A stretch of DNA of 64,000 bases from Acidobacteriota bacterium (GTDB lineage Bacteria; Acidobacteriota; Terriglobia; Terriglobales; Acidobacteriaceae): NCBI GenBank assembly GCA_021846275.1, contig JAJZBZ010000002.1, forward strand, positions 682,001-746,000, given 5' to 3'. How positions within the stretch are numbered: position 1 is the stretch's first letter; each line of letters starts with the position of its first letter. The notes beneath the pieces are model-generated. The model was not told where the DNA came from and did no database searches. It saw nothing but the letters and a program-made list of their open reading frames with translations. Positions 8,905 to 17,534 of the stretch are shown one piece after another. A program made the position numbers and the translations under genes.

Positions 8905-9621
8905 TTACACGGCCACCGGGCCATGCTTTTGATAGGGTATCGGATCGGGCACCCGCGCAGCAGAAAAAGCCCGCAGCCGGAGGACGCAGCTTTCACATAC
9001 GCCACAGGCAGACTGCGCATCCTTGTAGCAGGACCACGTTAACTCCAGAGGCGCGTTGCATTCAAGTCCGAGGCGGATGATTTCGGTTTTGGACAGGTGA
9101 ATCAGCGGTGTGACGACCTCAATCGAGCCGTCGCGCGTGCCGGTCCGAATAAGGCCCTGAAAGGCTTCGTAGTAAGCAGGACGGCAGTCAGGATAGCCCG
9201 AGCTGTCCTGCTCGACGGCACCGATGTAGACCCGCGAGGCACCCAGAACCTCAGCCCAGCTTACGGCTGCGGCGAGAAAGTGAGCGTTGCGAAACGGGAC
9301 GTACGTCACGGGTATCGCCGCGCCAATCGCCTCCGCCGGCCCCGCGTCGGGAACCGCGATGGACGAGTCGGTGAGCGCGGAGCCGCCGATGATGCGGAAG
9401 AGATCGACGCGCAGAGGCAGGAACTGGCGCAGGCCAAGCCGCTCGGCCACGGCGCGCGCGGAGACAAGCTCGCGTGCCTCGGTGCGCTGGCCATAGCTGA
9501 AGTGGATGCCGTAGGCCGCAGTCTCGCGCGCAGCCAGCGTGGCGGTCACGCAACTGTCCATGCCGCCTGAGAGGCAGACAACGGAGCGGAGAGCTGAGGT
9601 CGTCGTCGCAGGCGCGGTCAT
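8905..9621 (-). CDS. queC: 7-cyano-7-deazaguanine synthase QueC
   Basis: Converts 7-carboxy-7-deazaguanine to preQ0 using ammonia and ATP, in the pathway to queuosine-modified tRNA. The 238-residue protein has the ATP-pyrophosphatase loop SGGMDS at 18-23. The C-terminal zinc site has Cys198, Cys206, Cys209 and Cys212 (CYKDAQSACGVCESC). Length and motifs fit QueC well. It lies 87 bases upstream of the TPR gene on the same strand. No other queuosine gene (queD, queE, queF, tgt) is nearby. Confidence 0.95.
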   Translation of the reverse strand: MTAPATTTSALRSVVCLSGGMDSCVTATLAARETAAYGIHFSYGQRTEARELVSARAVAERLGLRQFLPLRVDLFRIIGGSALTDSSIAVPDAGPAEAIGAAIPVTYVPFRNAHFLAAAVSWAEVLGASRVYIGAVEQDSSGYPDCRPAYYEAFQGLIRTGTRDGSIEVVTPLIHLSKTEIIRLGLECNAPLELTWSCYKDAQSACGVCESCVLRLRAFSAARVPDPIPYQKHGPVAV

Positions 9622-9759
9622 GGTCCTATGGTATCGCTTCGAAGAACGTATATTCGCAGCAAGTCGCCAGAGTTTGGCGGTCAGAGCGCGTGGTGCGTCG
9701 TCCGAGATCAGGGATCAGAAGGAGTTGGGACTGTGCGAATGCCACGGCCTAGAATAGAA

Positions 9760-10281
9760 ATGATGCTCCAGTTAAGAGAAGCAACCGAGACCGATGTGCC
9801 GCAGATTCTGGCCTTCATCCGCGCGCTGGCCGAGTATGAGCGTGAGCCGGGTGCCGTGGTGGCGACAGAGGCGGGATTGCTGCGCGATGGATTTGGGCCG
9901 CGACCTTTTTACGAGTGCCTGATTGCGGACTGGGACGGAAGGCCGGTGGGCTTTGCTCTATGGTTTTACAACTACTCGACCTGGACCGGCAGCGCGGGGA
10001 TTCACCTGGAAGACCTGTTCGTCTATCCGGAGATGCGTGGCAGGGGAATCGGCAAGGCGCTGCTGGCGCAGGTGGCCGCAGTGGCTCACGAGCGCGGCTG
10101 CCCGCGTTTGCAGTGGCAGGTGCTGGACTGGAATACGTCGGCGATTGAGTTTTACCAGTCGCTGGGCGGACGTTTTCTGGACGAGTGGCGGAATGTGCGC
10201 ATGGAGCCGGAGGCGATTGCGCGTCTGGCCGCGCTTGCTCCGGGCGTGAGCCGAGACGGCGGCACAGGTGGCATCGCGTGA
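9760..10281 (+). CDS. GNAT N-acetyltransferase, spermidine/spermine acetyltransferase-like
   Basis: A 173-residue acetyl-CoA-dependent N-acetyltransferase. The acetyl-CoA loop is RGRGIGKALL in the segment LEDLFVYPEMRGRGIGKALLAQVA. The following LQWQVLDWNTSAIEFYQSLGG segment is typical of the diamine/SSAT-like branch (LEDLxVxPexRGxGIG plus xxVLDWNxxAIxFY). The substrate is inferred to be a small amine but cannot be fixed. ATG 9760 is chosen, with ATG 9763 adjacent; an in-frame extension to 9628 lacks conserved sequence. Its stop overlaps the start of trmFO by four bases. Confidence 0.85.
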   Translation: MMLQLREATETDVPQILAFIRALAEYEREPGAVVATEAGLLRDGFGPRPFYECLIADWDGRPVGFALWFYNYSTWTGSAGIHLEDLFVYPEMRGRGIGKALLAQVAAVAHERGCPRLQWQVLDWNTSAIEFYQSLGGRFLDEWRNVRMEPEAIARLAALAPGVSRDGGTGGIA

Positions 10282-11639
10282 GTGAGCCGCGCATACGCGT
10301 GATTGGCGGTGGGCTTGCCGGACCTGAAGCTGCGCTGGCTGCGGCTCGGATGGGTTGCATGGTCGATCTCTTCGAGATGCGCCGCGAGCAGGACGGGCAG
10401 CGCGTACTGACGCCCGCTCACGAGACGACCGAATTTGGCGAGCTGGTCTGCTCAAACTCGCTGAAGAGTGAGTCGCCCAACACCGCGCCCTGGCTGCTGA
10501 AGCAGGAGATGCGCAGGCTTGGTTCGCCGCTGCTGGCTCTGGCCGACGCGACAGCCGTTCCCGCCGGCCACGCGCTGGCTGTGGACCGCGTGGAGTTCTC
10601 GCGCCGCATTGCGGAGGCGATTGCCAGCGAGCCGCGAATCCGCGTGCTGCGCGAAGAAGTCACCTCGCTCGATCCCGGCGAGTACGCGCTGACCATCGTG
10701 GCCACCGGACCGCTGACCTCAGACAGGCTCAGCGCCGAAATTGCGCGGCTCACCGGCAGCGAGCATCTTGCGTTTTACGACTCGATCTCGCCGATTGTCG
10801 AAGCCGATTCGATTGCGATGGATCGCGTCTACTTTGCCGCGCGCTGGGACAAGGGCACGGCCGATTACATCAACTGCCCGATGACGCGCGAAGAATATGA
10901 AGCATTTCATGCGGCGCTGGTGGCGGCTGAGTCGGCGGAGATCAGGGATTGGGAGACGACCTGTTACTTCGAGGGCTGCCTGCCGATCGAAGTGCTGGCG
11001 CGGCGCGGCGTGGACACGCTTCGCTTCGGCCCGATGAAGCCGGTTGGGCTGCGTGATCCGCGCACTGGCAAAACCCCCTGGGCCGTGGTGCAACTGCGGC
11101 AGGAAAATCTCCGCGCCGACAGCTACAACCTTGTCGGCTTTCAGAATCATCTGAAGTTCGGCGAACAGGCGCGCGTGCTGCGCATGATTCCCGGCCTGGA
11201 GCAGGCGCGGTTTCTGCGCTATGGACAGATTCATCGCAACACGTATCTGTGCTCGCCGCGCCTGCTGGAGGAGTGCCTCCGCCTTCGCACTCGGCCTGAA
11301 CTGCTCTTCGCCGGGCAGATCTCCGGCGTCGAGGGCTACACGGAATCGATCGCGTCGGGACTGCTGGCGGGCATCTATGCCGCTGCCATCGTGCAGGGGC
11401 GCGAGCCGCAGCCCGTCCCGCGCGTGACGGCGCTCGGCTCGCTCGCGCACTACATCACACACGCCGACGCGAAGCACTTTCAGCCGGCGAATATCACCTT
11501 TGACCTGCTGCCGCATCTGGACGAGGAGACGCGACGGCGTGTGCGTGACAAGAAAGAGCGGCACAGAATGGTCTGCGATCAGGCGCTGGCGGCGCTTGAG
11601 GCGTGGCGCGAGGAAACGAAGCCAATTTCTGTGCTATGA
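10278..11639 (+). CDS. trmFO: Folate-dependent tRNA (uracil-54-C5)-methyltransferase TrmFO
   Basis: Makes ribothymidine at position 54 of tRNA using methylenetetrahydrofolate and FAD, an alternative to SAM-dependent TrmA. The N-terminal dinucleotide fold is IRVIGGGLAGPEAALAAARMG. Typical segments follow: ETTEFGELVCSNSLKSE, YINCPMTREEYEAFHAAL, FEGCLPIEVLARRGVDTLRFGPMKPVGL, and the C-terminal FAGQISGVEGYTESIASGLLAG. The 453-residue length is normal. The GTG start at 10278 overlaps the acetyltransferase stop (GTGA), so the two genes are probably translationally coupled. Confidence 0.96.
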   Translation: MSEPRIRVIGGGLAGPEAALAAARMGCMVDLFEMRREQDGQRVLTPAHETTEFGELVCSNSLKSESPNTAPWLLKQEMRRLGSPLLALADATAVPAGHALAVDRVEFSRRIAEAIASEPRIRVLREEVTSLDPGEYALTIVATGPLTSDRLSAEIARLTGSEHLAFYDSISPIVEADSIAMDRVYFAARWDKGTADYINCPMTREEYEAFHAALVAAESAEIRDWETTCYFEGCLPIEVLARRGVDTLRFGPMKPVGLRDPRTGKTPWAVVQLRQENLRADSYNLVGFQNHLKFGEQARVLRMIPGLEQARFLRYGQIHRNTYLCSPRLLEECLRLRTRPELLFAGQISGVEGYTESIASGLLAGIYAAAIVQGREPQPVPRVTALGSLAHYITHADAKHFQPANITFDLLPHLDEETRRRVRDKKERHRMVCDQALAALEAWREETKPISVL

Positions 11640-11649
11640 ATGAGGGAGC

Positions 11650-12864
11650 ATGTTTCGCACTGCTTCCGCTTTGTGGATGGCGATGATCCTCGCTGGCGTT
11701 GCTGCGGGTCAGACGACGGTGCTCCAGATGGAGACACGGCGCGTAGTGCTCCCCGTAACGGTGCTGGACAAGAAAACAAAGCAGTCGGTTACATCACTTA
11801 CGGCGGAAGACTTCACCGTTACCGACGACGGGCAGCCGGTTCGCATCACGCATTTCCGCTCGCCGGAGGCGGCAAGGCCGCTGGCGATTTATCTCCTGCT
11901 GCGGAATGATCGCGTCGACCAGAAAACATTGCCGCACATAGAGCGCGGGCTGACAGATGCGCTGCAAACGCTGCCGCAGACGGCGAAGGTGGCAGTCGCG
12001 TCCTACAGCATGACCGATATTGCGATCTGGCAGCCGCTGACCCTGGATCGAAATGAGGTGCTGGCCGCGATCCACCGGGTGGTGACGGCGAATCCGGATC
12101 TTGCCGCCGAAAAGCACAAGTCAAATGACGCCACGAAAAAGACAAATGGGAACGAGGCAAGCGCAAACAATGCGACGACGCCTGCAAATGGAGACGGTCC
12201 GGCGACGGAGCAGCCAATCAGTAACTCGCAGGCGATGAAAAACCTCATCAAGCATTACGACTTCGGATCAAGCGGCGGGCTCGAGATGGTGGAGGCTGAC
12301 TGGAGTGCGAAGCCTCAGGCGGGATACCAGCCTGCGGTCGTTGTGCTCGATGATGAAATGTCGTTTTGCTATACGTGGCGGGCGACGCATCTGCACAATG
12401 AACTGCTGCGCAGCGCCATCACGCTGGATGAGCTTACCGAGGAGCGGAGCAAGCTGTTCACGGCACTTGTGGACTACACCAAGGTGGTTGCGCCCGCAGG
12501 GATTCCCCTCAGTCCTGGGGGAGCCATGTTTCGTTATCGCTATGAGACCTATCTGGCGAAGGCAAGCGGCGGCGAGGTTCTCGCAGCCGGCAAGATGGGC
12601 TACGGATCGGCTTTTCAGAAGCTATTCAACGACCTGAGCCGCGCCTACGAGATCGAGTTTGAACCGACAGCCAGGGATCGCGACGGCAAACTGCACAAGG
12701 TTGAGGTGACGCTGGCTGGCTCGAAGACGGTCAACCCGGAGAAGTATCGTGTGATGGCGCGGGACCACTACTTCGCGGGAATGCCGCAGACCGCGGTGGA
12801 GAAGTTGAAGCAGTCTGGAAAGTCTAACGATTCAGGAAAGGACGCTGAAACGCCAGGCCCTTGA
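11650..12864 (+). CDS. Secreted VWFA-related-domain protein (acidobacterial type)
   Basis: A 404-residue exported protein with a signal peptide (MFRTASALWMAMILAGVAAGQ). An N-terminal beta region carries the LTAEDFTVTDDGQPVRITHF pattern typical of the acidobacterial VWFA-related family. A von Willebrand A-like fold follows (RPLAIYLLLRNDRVDQKTLPHIERGLTDAL, KVAVASYSMTDIAIWQPLT), then a variable linker rich in Asn, Thr and Lys at about 155-200. The canonical DxSxS metal-binding motif is not obvious, so the A domain may be degenerate. It starts 10 bases after trmFO. The family's function is unknown; adhesion or complex assembly is a guess. Confidence 0.82.
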   Translation: MFRTASALWMAMILAGVAAGQTTVLQMETRRVVLPVTVLDKKTKQSVTSLTAEDFTVTDDGQPVRITHFRSPEAARPLAIYLLLRNDRVDQKTLPHIERGLTDALQTLPQTAKVAVASYSMTDIAIWQPLTLDRNEVLAAIHRVVTANPDLAAEKHKSNDATKKTNGNEASANNATTPANGDGPATEQPISNSQAMKNLIKHYDFGSSGGLEMVEADWSAKPQAGYQPAVVVLDDEMSFCYTWRATHLHNELLRSAITLDELTEERSKLFTALVDYTKVVAPAGIPLSPGGAMFRYRYETYLAKASGGEVLAAGKMGYGSAFQKLFNDLSRAYEIEFEPTARDRDGKLHKVEVTLAGSKTVNPEKYRVMARDHYFAGMPQTAVEKLKQSGKSNDSGKDAETPGP

Positions 12865-12916
12865 AATGCTGGCGGAAAATGTATGGGAGTTTGAGCGGCA
12901 TGAAGGAGGAGGCATA

Positions 12917-13747
12917 GTGCACGCGGCTTCAGGTTTGTTCTTTGGAATTTTGCTCGCTGGCGCGACGATAGCGCAACCATCCTCCGCCAAGCCGAGGAGT
13001 GCGCAGTCGGACCGCGCCGAGCCTGTCGGCGAGCAGAGAAATCTCAAGATCATGCTCGATTCGGCGCGCACCCATCTTGCAGCCTATTTGCCCCTGCTGC
13101 CGAATGTCATCGGTACCGAAACAGGACACTCGGTGGAGTTCCAGGGAAACAGGCAGAAGCGAGATATACGCTTCACCGCGCACATACGCATGGTGCATGC
13201 GCCGATGCCGGATGCGCCGGATCGCGTGACCGAGCAGATGGAGTTTCTGACTCGGAATGGAAAACCAGTGGGGCGCAGGCAGGCGGACGTTCCGTTTTAT
13301 CTGGTGGATATTTTCACCAATCAGAACCCGCAGATCCTGCCTGCGCCGGATCGCTGCATCGCCTATCTGCTGCGTCCGTCGGCACCGGGAACGATCCAGA
13401 TCGAGCGATGGATTCATCCGCAGAGTCCGATGTTTGCCGCTGCCTGTGCGGATAATCCGGATGTGAACATCGGCGAAAAAGTGGAGATCACGCTGGATGC
13501 TGCGACGATGCAGATGATTGCGCTGGACCGTCCGTTGCAACCCCGTCGCGACCTGCATCGCGGCGAACAGCTTGCCTATCACTACGAGTATGCGCCACAG
13601 AAACTTGGAGCCATGACGACGCTGCTGCCAGCGCGTCTGCATGCGGAACTGGTCAGCGCGGATTCCAAAACACGCAAGGTCTTCGACGCCAGCTACAGCG
13701 ACTATCACCGCTACGGTTCAACAGCGACGGTGCTGCCCGCGCCGTGA
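12917..13747 (+). CDS. Secreted protein of unknown function
   Basis: An exported protein of about 276 residues, not assigned to a family. GTG 12917 is preceded by a strong ribosome site (GGAGGAGG at about 12904-12912) and begins a signal peptide (VHAASGLFFGILLAGATIAQPSSA). An upstream ATG at 12866 is a weaker alternative. The mature part looks beta-rich and ends with an aromatic FDASYSDYHRYGSTATVLPAP segment, as in several acidobacterial secreted proteins that recur beside VWFA-related proteins. It lies 52 bases after the VWFA gene and is probably in the same transcript. Confidence 0.68.
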   Translation: MHAASGLFFGILLAGATIAQPSSAKPRSAQSDRAEPVGEQRNLKIMLDSARTHLAAYLPLLPNVIGTETGHSVEFQGNRQKRDIRFTAHIRMVHAPMPDAPDRVTEQMEFLTRNGKPVGRRQADVPFYLVDIFTNQNPQILPAPDRCIAYLLRPSAPGTIQIERWIHPQSPMFAAACADNPDVNIGEKVEITLDAATMQMIALDRPLQPRRDLHRGEQLAYHYEYAPQKLGAMTTLLPARLHAELVSADSKTRKVFDASYSDYHRYGSTATVLPAP

Positions 13748-13759
13748 TTCTGCCGGTAT

Positions 13760-14470
13760 TTAGAGCGACCGGCGCAGCAGCAGGAGCGCGACCACGATCA
13801 AGGCAAAGTAGAGCAGGTGCTGGAATCTCTCGCGGTCCATCCTTTGATTGAAGTACCTGCCGAGCATCAGTGCGGGAATCAGCACCGGAAGACTGAGCCA
13901 ATAGTCATGCGTGACAACTGGCGTCCACAGTCCAACAGCGCGATATCCAACGGCAACCATCAGACTCGCAGGCAGGAAATAGGCTTGCAGCGTGGCGCGG
14001 AATTGCTGCGCGTTCCAGCGGCGCAGCGTGCCATAGACGACCAGCGGCGGACCGTTCATCCCGCAGGCTCCGCCAAGCACGCCGGCGAAGAATCCACAGA
14101 GCAAAAGCAGAAGTGAAGAACTGTGACTGCTATGGGCGGACGGGCGGCGCAGCAGCGACCAGAGGCTATAGAGCAGCAGAAACGCGGCAAGCGCCACGCG
14201 GATAGTCGAGGGAGCAACGAAGCGCAGCAGGAGCAGGCCACAGACAGTGCCCGGTGCTGAGGCAAGCAGCAGTCCGCCAGCGCTGCGAAAGTGAATTCTG
14301 CGCCAATCCTGCGCAACGACGATGGCAGCAATCGTGATCGACAGAAGAACAGCCAGCGGCGCGGCCTGTTGCACGGGTATCCAGAGCGCCAGCAGCGGCA
14401 CAGCGACGAGTGCTTCGCCGAAACCGAAAGTGGCTCGGATGAGCGAGGCGACGAAGACGACGCCGAGCAT
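13760..14470 (-). CDS. TSUP (TauE/SafE) family permease
   Basis: A 236-residue polytopic membrane protein of the sulfite exporter TauE/SafE family. It has about seven hydrophobic segments. The duplicated family motif is visible as IRATFGFGEALVAVPLLALW near the N-terminus and GGACGMNGPPLVVYGTL in the middle. Members move sulfur-containing anions or organic acids across the inner membrane; the substrate here cannot be inferred. It converges with the secreted-protein gene and is followed upstream, on the same strand, by ffh. Confidence 0.85.
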   Translation of the reverse strand: MLGVVFVASLIRATFGFGEALVAVPLLALWIPVQQAAPLAVLLSITIAAIVVAQDWRRIHFRSAGGLLLASAPGTVCGLLLLRFVAPSTIRVALAAFLLLYSLWSLLRRPSAHSSHSSSLLLLLCGFFAGVLGGACGMNGPPLVVYGTLRRWNAQQFRATLQAYFLPASLMVAVGYRAVGLWTPVVTHDYWLSLPVLIPALMLGRYFNQRMDRERFQHLLYFALIVVALLLLRRSL

Positions 14471-14557
14471 CCAGATCGTTACGGCGTCAAGTGTGACGGA
14501 CCCGAAGACAGGTACGTGAATAGGCGACTCCGTTTTCCCGCGTGGCGCTCCAGAGCG

Positions 14558-15949
14558 TTACCGGCTGAACTTCTGCTTGCCGCCCATCAGTCCGGCCATG
14601 CCGCCGCGCATCATCTGCTTTGCCATTCCGCCCTTGCCCATCTGCTTGAACATTTTGCTCATCTGCGCGTGCTGGCGCAGAAGCTGGTTCACGTCCTGCA
14701 CGGTGGTTCCGGAGCCAGCCGCAATTCGCTTGCGGCGTGAGCCGTTGATGAGGTCGGCGTTGTGGCGTTCCTTCGACGTCATCGAGTTGATGATCGCCTC
14801 CAGGCGTGTGAACTGGCGCTCGTCCACGGTTTTGCTTGCCTGCTGAAGGCCTGCGAACGGACCGACCGACGGGAGCATCTTCAGGATCGACTCCATCGAG
14901 CCGAGCTTGCGAATCTGGCGAAGCTGTTCGCGGAAATCCTCCAGCGTGAAGCCATCGCCGAGCAGCGCTTTCTTCGCCAGCTCCTCGCTTTTGCGCCGGT
15001 CCAGCGAGCCTTCGGCTTTTTCCAGCAGCGTCATCATGTCGCCCATGCCGAGAATGCGCCCGGTCATGCGGTCGGGATGAAACGGCTCGAAGGCGTCCGG
15101 CTTTTCGCCGACGCCGACAAACTTGATGGGCTGGCCTGTAACGTGCCGGATCGACAGCGCCGCGCCGCCGCGTGAGTCGCCGTCCATCTTCGTGAGCACG
15201 ACGCCGGTGATGCTGAGGCGGCGATGAAATTCATTGGCGGAGTTGACGGCGTCCTGGCCGGTCATGGCGTCTGCGACAAAGAGAATCTCCTGCGGGTCGA
15301 GTTGCTTTTTGAGCCGCTCCATCTCGCGCATCAACTCTTCATCGATGGCCAGTCGCCCGGCTGTGTCGACGATGAGCGTGTCGCAGCCCATGATCATGGC
15401 CTCGCGCCGCGCTTCTTTCGCCAGCCGCTCGACCAGCGCCGTGCCCGGCTCTTCGCCGCGCGTGTCGCCCTCGTAGAGCCGCGCTTCGATGGATTTGGCG
15501 ACGATTTTGAGTTGCTCGCGCGCAGCCGGTCGGTAGACGTCGACGGAGACGAGCATCGGGCGATGGCCACCCTTTTTCAGCCACATCGCCAGCTTACCGC
15601 TGGTGGTTGTTTTGCCCGAGCCTTGCAGCCCGGCCATCAGGATCACGGTCGGCGGCTTGGAGGCGAATTTGAACCGCGCCGTATCCCGGCCCAGCAACTC
15701 GACCAGTTCATCGTGGACGATCTTGATGACCTGCTCGGTGGGCGAGAGCGCGGTCAGCACGGACTGGCCGACGGCTTTGGCGCGAATATGCTCGATCAGC
15801 TCGCTGACGACGTTCAGGTTCACGTCAGCGTCCAGCAGCGCGGTGCGAATCTCGCCGAGCGCCTCGACGATGTTTTCTTCCGTCAGCACGCCCTGGCCGC
15901 GCAGGTGCTTGAAGGCGCGCTGCAACTTCTCTGTCAGAGTCTCAAACAT
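14558..15949 (-). CDS. ffh: Signal recognition particle protein Ffh
   Basis: GTPase that binds signal sequences emerging from the ribosome and, with 4.5S RNA and FtsY, delivers them to the membrane. The 463-residue protein has the helical N domain (1-90), the G1 loop GLQGSGKTT at 107-115, DVYRPAAREQL, DTAGRLAIDEELM, and TKMDGDSRGGAALS. The C-terminal Met-rich M domain (KMFKQMGKGGMAKQMMRGGMAGLMGG) binds signal peptide and RNA. No 4.5S RNA gene was recognised nearby. It lies 59 bases downstream of the serine hydrolase gene on the same strand. Confidence 0.97.
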   Translation of the reverse strand: MFETLTEKLQRAFKHLRGQGVLTEENIVEALGEIRTALLDADVNLNVVSELIEHIRAKAVGQSVLTALSPTEQVIKIVHDELVELLGRDTARFKFASKPPTVILMAGLQGSGKTTTSGKLAMWLKKGGHRPMLVSVDVYRPAAREQLKIVAKSIEARLYEGDTRGEEPGTALVERLAKEARREAMIMGCDTLIVDTAGRLAIDEELMREMERLKKQLDPQEILFVADAMTGQDAVNSANEFHRRLSITGVVLTKMDGDSRGGAALSIRHVTGQPIKFVGVGEKPDAFEPFHPDRMTGRILGMGDMMTLLEKAEGSLDRRKSEELAKKALLGDGFTLEDFREQLRQIRKLGSMESILKMLPSVGPFAGLQQASKTVDERQFTRLEAIINSMTSKERHNADLINGSRRKRIAAGSGTTVQDVNQLLRQHAQMSKMFKQMGKGGMAKQMMRGGMAGLMGGKQKFSR

Positions 15950-16008
15950 GGCTGATTTCAGTGTATCGCGCAGCAGCTTCTGCGGAAGCGGTCGCGCCTG
16001 GAGCGTGC

Positions 16009-17442
16009 CTATTGCACCGGATCGACGAGGAACTGCTCCAGTTTGCCGTCCGGATACGTGTAAGTCGTCAGAGACAGCCTTCGCGTCGGGTACTCGATGA
16101 GAAAGCTACGGAAGGTCATGCCGCCGCGCAGTTCCTCATGGGTCTGGCGGAAGCGCAATGGCTCACCGAGCGGCGCAAGGCTGGTGGCGAAGTCCGTGAC
16201 TGTCTGCGCGGAGAAGTAGTCGTTGAGATTGGGCGAGAGCAGGGAGCGGTCAAGCTGGCCGCGCTGAAGTCCGCGATAGAGGTCCAGCGTCTGCTGCTCG
16301 ACGGGCGAAAGCGAGCTGGTGCCGGTCAGCGCATCGGCCACCAGGCGGGCGACCTCCGCCGCGCCGCCGGCCATATGGTTGGTGACGGCGGCGACGGCGA
16401 TGCCCTGATCGGCCAGAACCAGATTGTCGGAGACGAAGCCGGTGACCTCGCCTGAGTGTTCGAGCGTGAGATGACCGCCGCGATGGCTGACCTCGACGCC
16501 GAGGCCGTAGCCGGTGTCCTTGCCATCTTTGAGTCGAACGGCGGTGAACATCTGCTCGTAGCTCTCAGGCTTCAGCAGCGAGCGATGGATCAGGCTCTCA
16601 TCCCACAGCGCCAGATCGTGCGGCGTCATGGCCAGCTCGCCGGCGGCGAACATCCATCCGCGTCCCTCCTTCGGCGCGACGCGCAGCGGCCCCAGCGCGG
16701 CGCGCACATACGGCGTCGCGTCGCTCGCAGTTAGTTTCGTCTCATCGGAGTTCCAGACCGAGCGCATGCCCAGCGGATGAAAGATTTGCTCACTTAGAAA
16801 CTGCATGAGTGGCTCGCCGGAGACGGTTTCGACGATCCGCCCGGCGATCACGTAGTTTGTGTTCGAGTACTGCCACTGGGTTCCCGGCGGAAAATCGAGC
16901 GGCTTTTTGGCCCAGCGGTCCAGAATCGCCTGCGCAGTCGTGGGCTGCTCCATTGGCGTCATCAGGTAATCCTCGGGCCAGTAGTCCTGATAGCCAGAGG
17001 TGTGGCTCAGAATCTGGCGGATGGTCACCTGATCGCCATCGGTGAGGCCGGGAACGTATTTGCCGACCGGATCGCTCAGGTGCAGCTTGCCCTGCTGGCG
17101 CAGAATGAGAATCGCAGCGGCGGTGAACTGCTTGGAAATTGAGCCGATGGAGTAACGCATCGCCGGCGTGGCGGCCAGTGCCGGATCGATGTGCGCGAAG
17201 CCATAGGCGCGGGTGTAGACAAGCTGGCCGTGATCGACGACGGCGATGGAGACGGAGGGAAATCCACGCTCGGCCATCACGGCGCGCGCGACGCTGTCGA
17301 TTCGCGCGGTGACGGCGGGCGGAAGCGTGTCCACGTTCATCGCGTCGGCGGTTGAGGGTGCATTTGCAAGCGCAATGGCGGAGGCAACGAAAACCGGCAC
17401 GGCGAGAGCAGTGTGTCGCAGAAGTTTCCAGCGCGTTGGCAT
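16009..17442 (-). CDS. Serine hydrolase of the beta-lactamase class C / DD-peptidase fold
   Basis: A 477-residue exported penicillin-binding-protein-like hydrolase. The N-terminus is a signal peptide (about 1-27). All three active-site elements are visible: SxxK with Ser101 and Lys104 (GSISKQF), YSN at 192-194, and HSG at 329-331 in the KTG position. A C-terminal extra domain of about 100 residues (LRFRQTHEELRGGMTFRSFLIEYPTRRLSLTTYTYPDGKLEQFLV) resembles extensions of esterase or D-aminopeptidase relatives. It could be an esterase, a peptidase or a beta-lactamase; sequence alone does not decide. Confidence 0.85.
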   Translation of the reverse strand: MPTRWKLLRHTALAVPVFVASAIALANAPSTADAMNVDTLPPAVTARIDSVARAVMAERGFPSVSIAVVDHGQLVYTRAYGFAHIDPALAATPAMRYSIGSISKQFTAAAILILRQQGKLHLSDPVGKYVPGLTDGDQVTIRQILSHTSGYQDYWPEDYLMTPMEQPTTAQAILDRWAKKPLDFPPGTQWQYSNTNYVIAGRIVETVSGEPLMQFLSEQIFHPLGMRSVWNSDETKLTASDATPYVRAALGPLRVAPKEGRGWMFAAGELAMTPHDLALWDESLIHRSLLKPESYEQMFTAVRLKDGKDTGYGLGVEVSHRGGHLTLEHSGEVTGFVSDNLVLADQGIAVAAVTNHMAGGAAEVARLVADALTGTSSLSPVEQQTLDLYRGLQRGQLDRSLLSPNLNDYFSAQTVTDFATSLAPLGEPLRFRQTHEELRGGMTFRSFLIEYPTRRLSLTTYTYPDGKLEQFLVDPVQ

Positions 17443-17534
17443 CGACAGGTATCCTCAGGCCTTCAGCGTATCAGCCCCGCGCTGGCGTGCTTCAGCGGGG
17501 TTTGTCGGATTGAACCGCGAGTGAATGCGGCTTG

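Noticed and set aside
17462-17520. Hairpin CCCCGC/GCGGGG downstream of the E1/rhodanese gene as a terminator
   Set aside because: On the strand that would need it, no T run follows; the T run is on the wrong strand.
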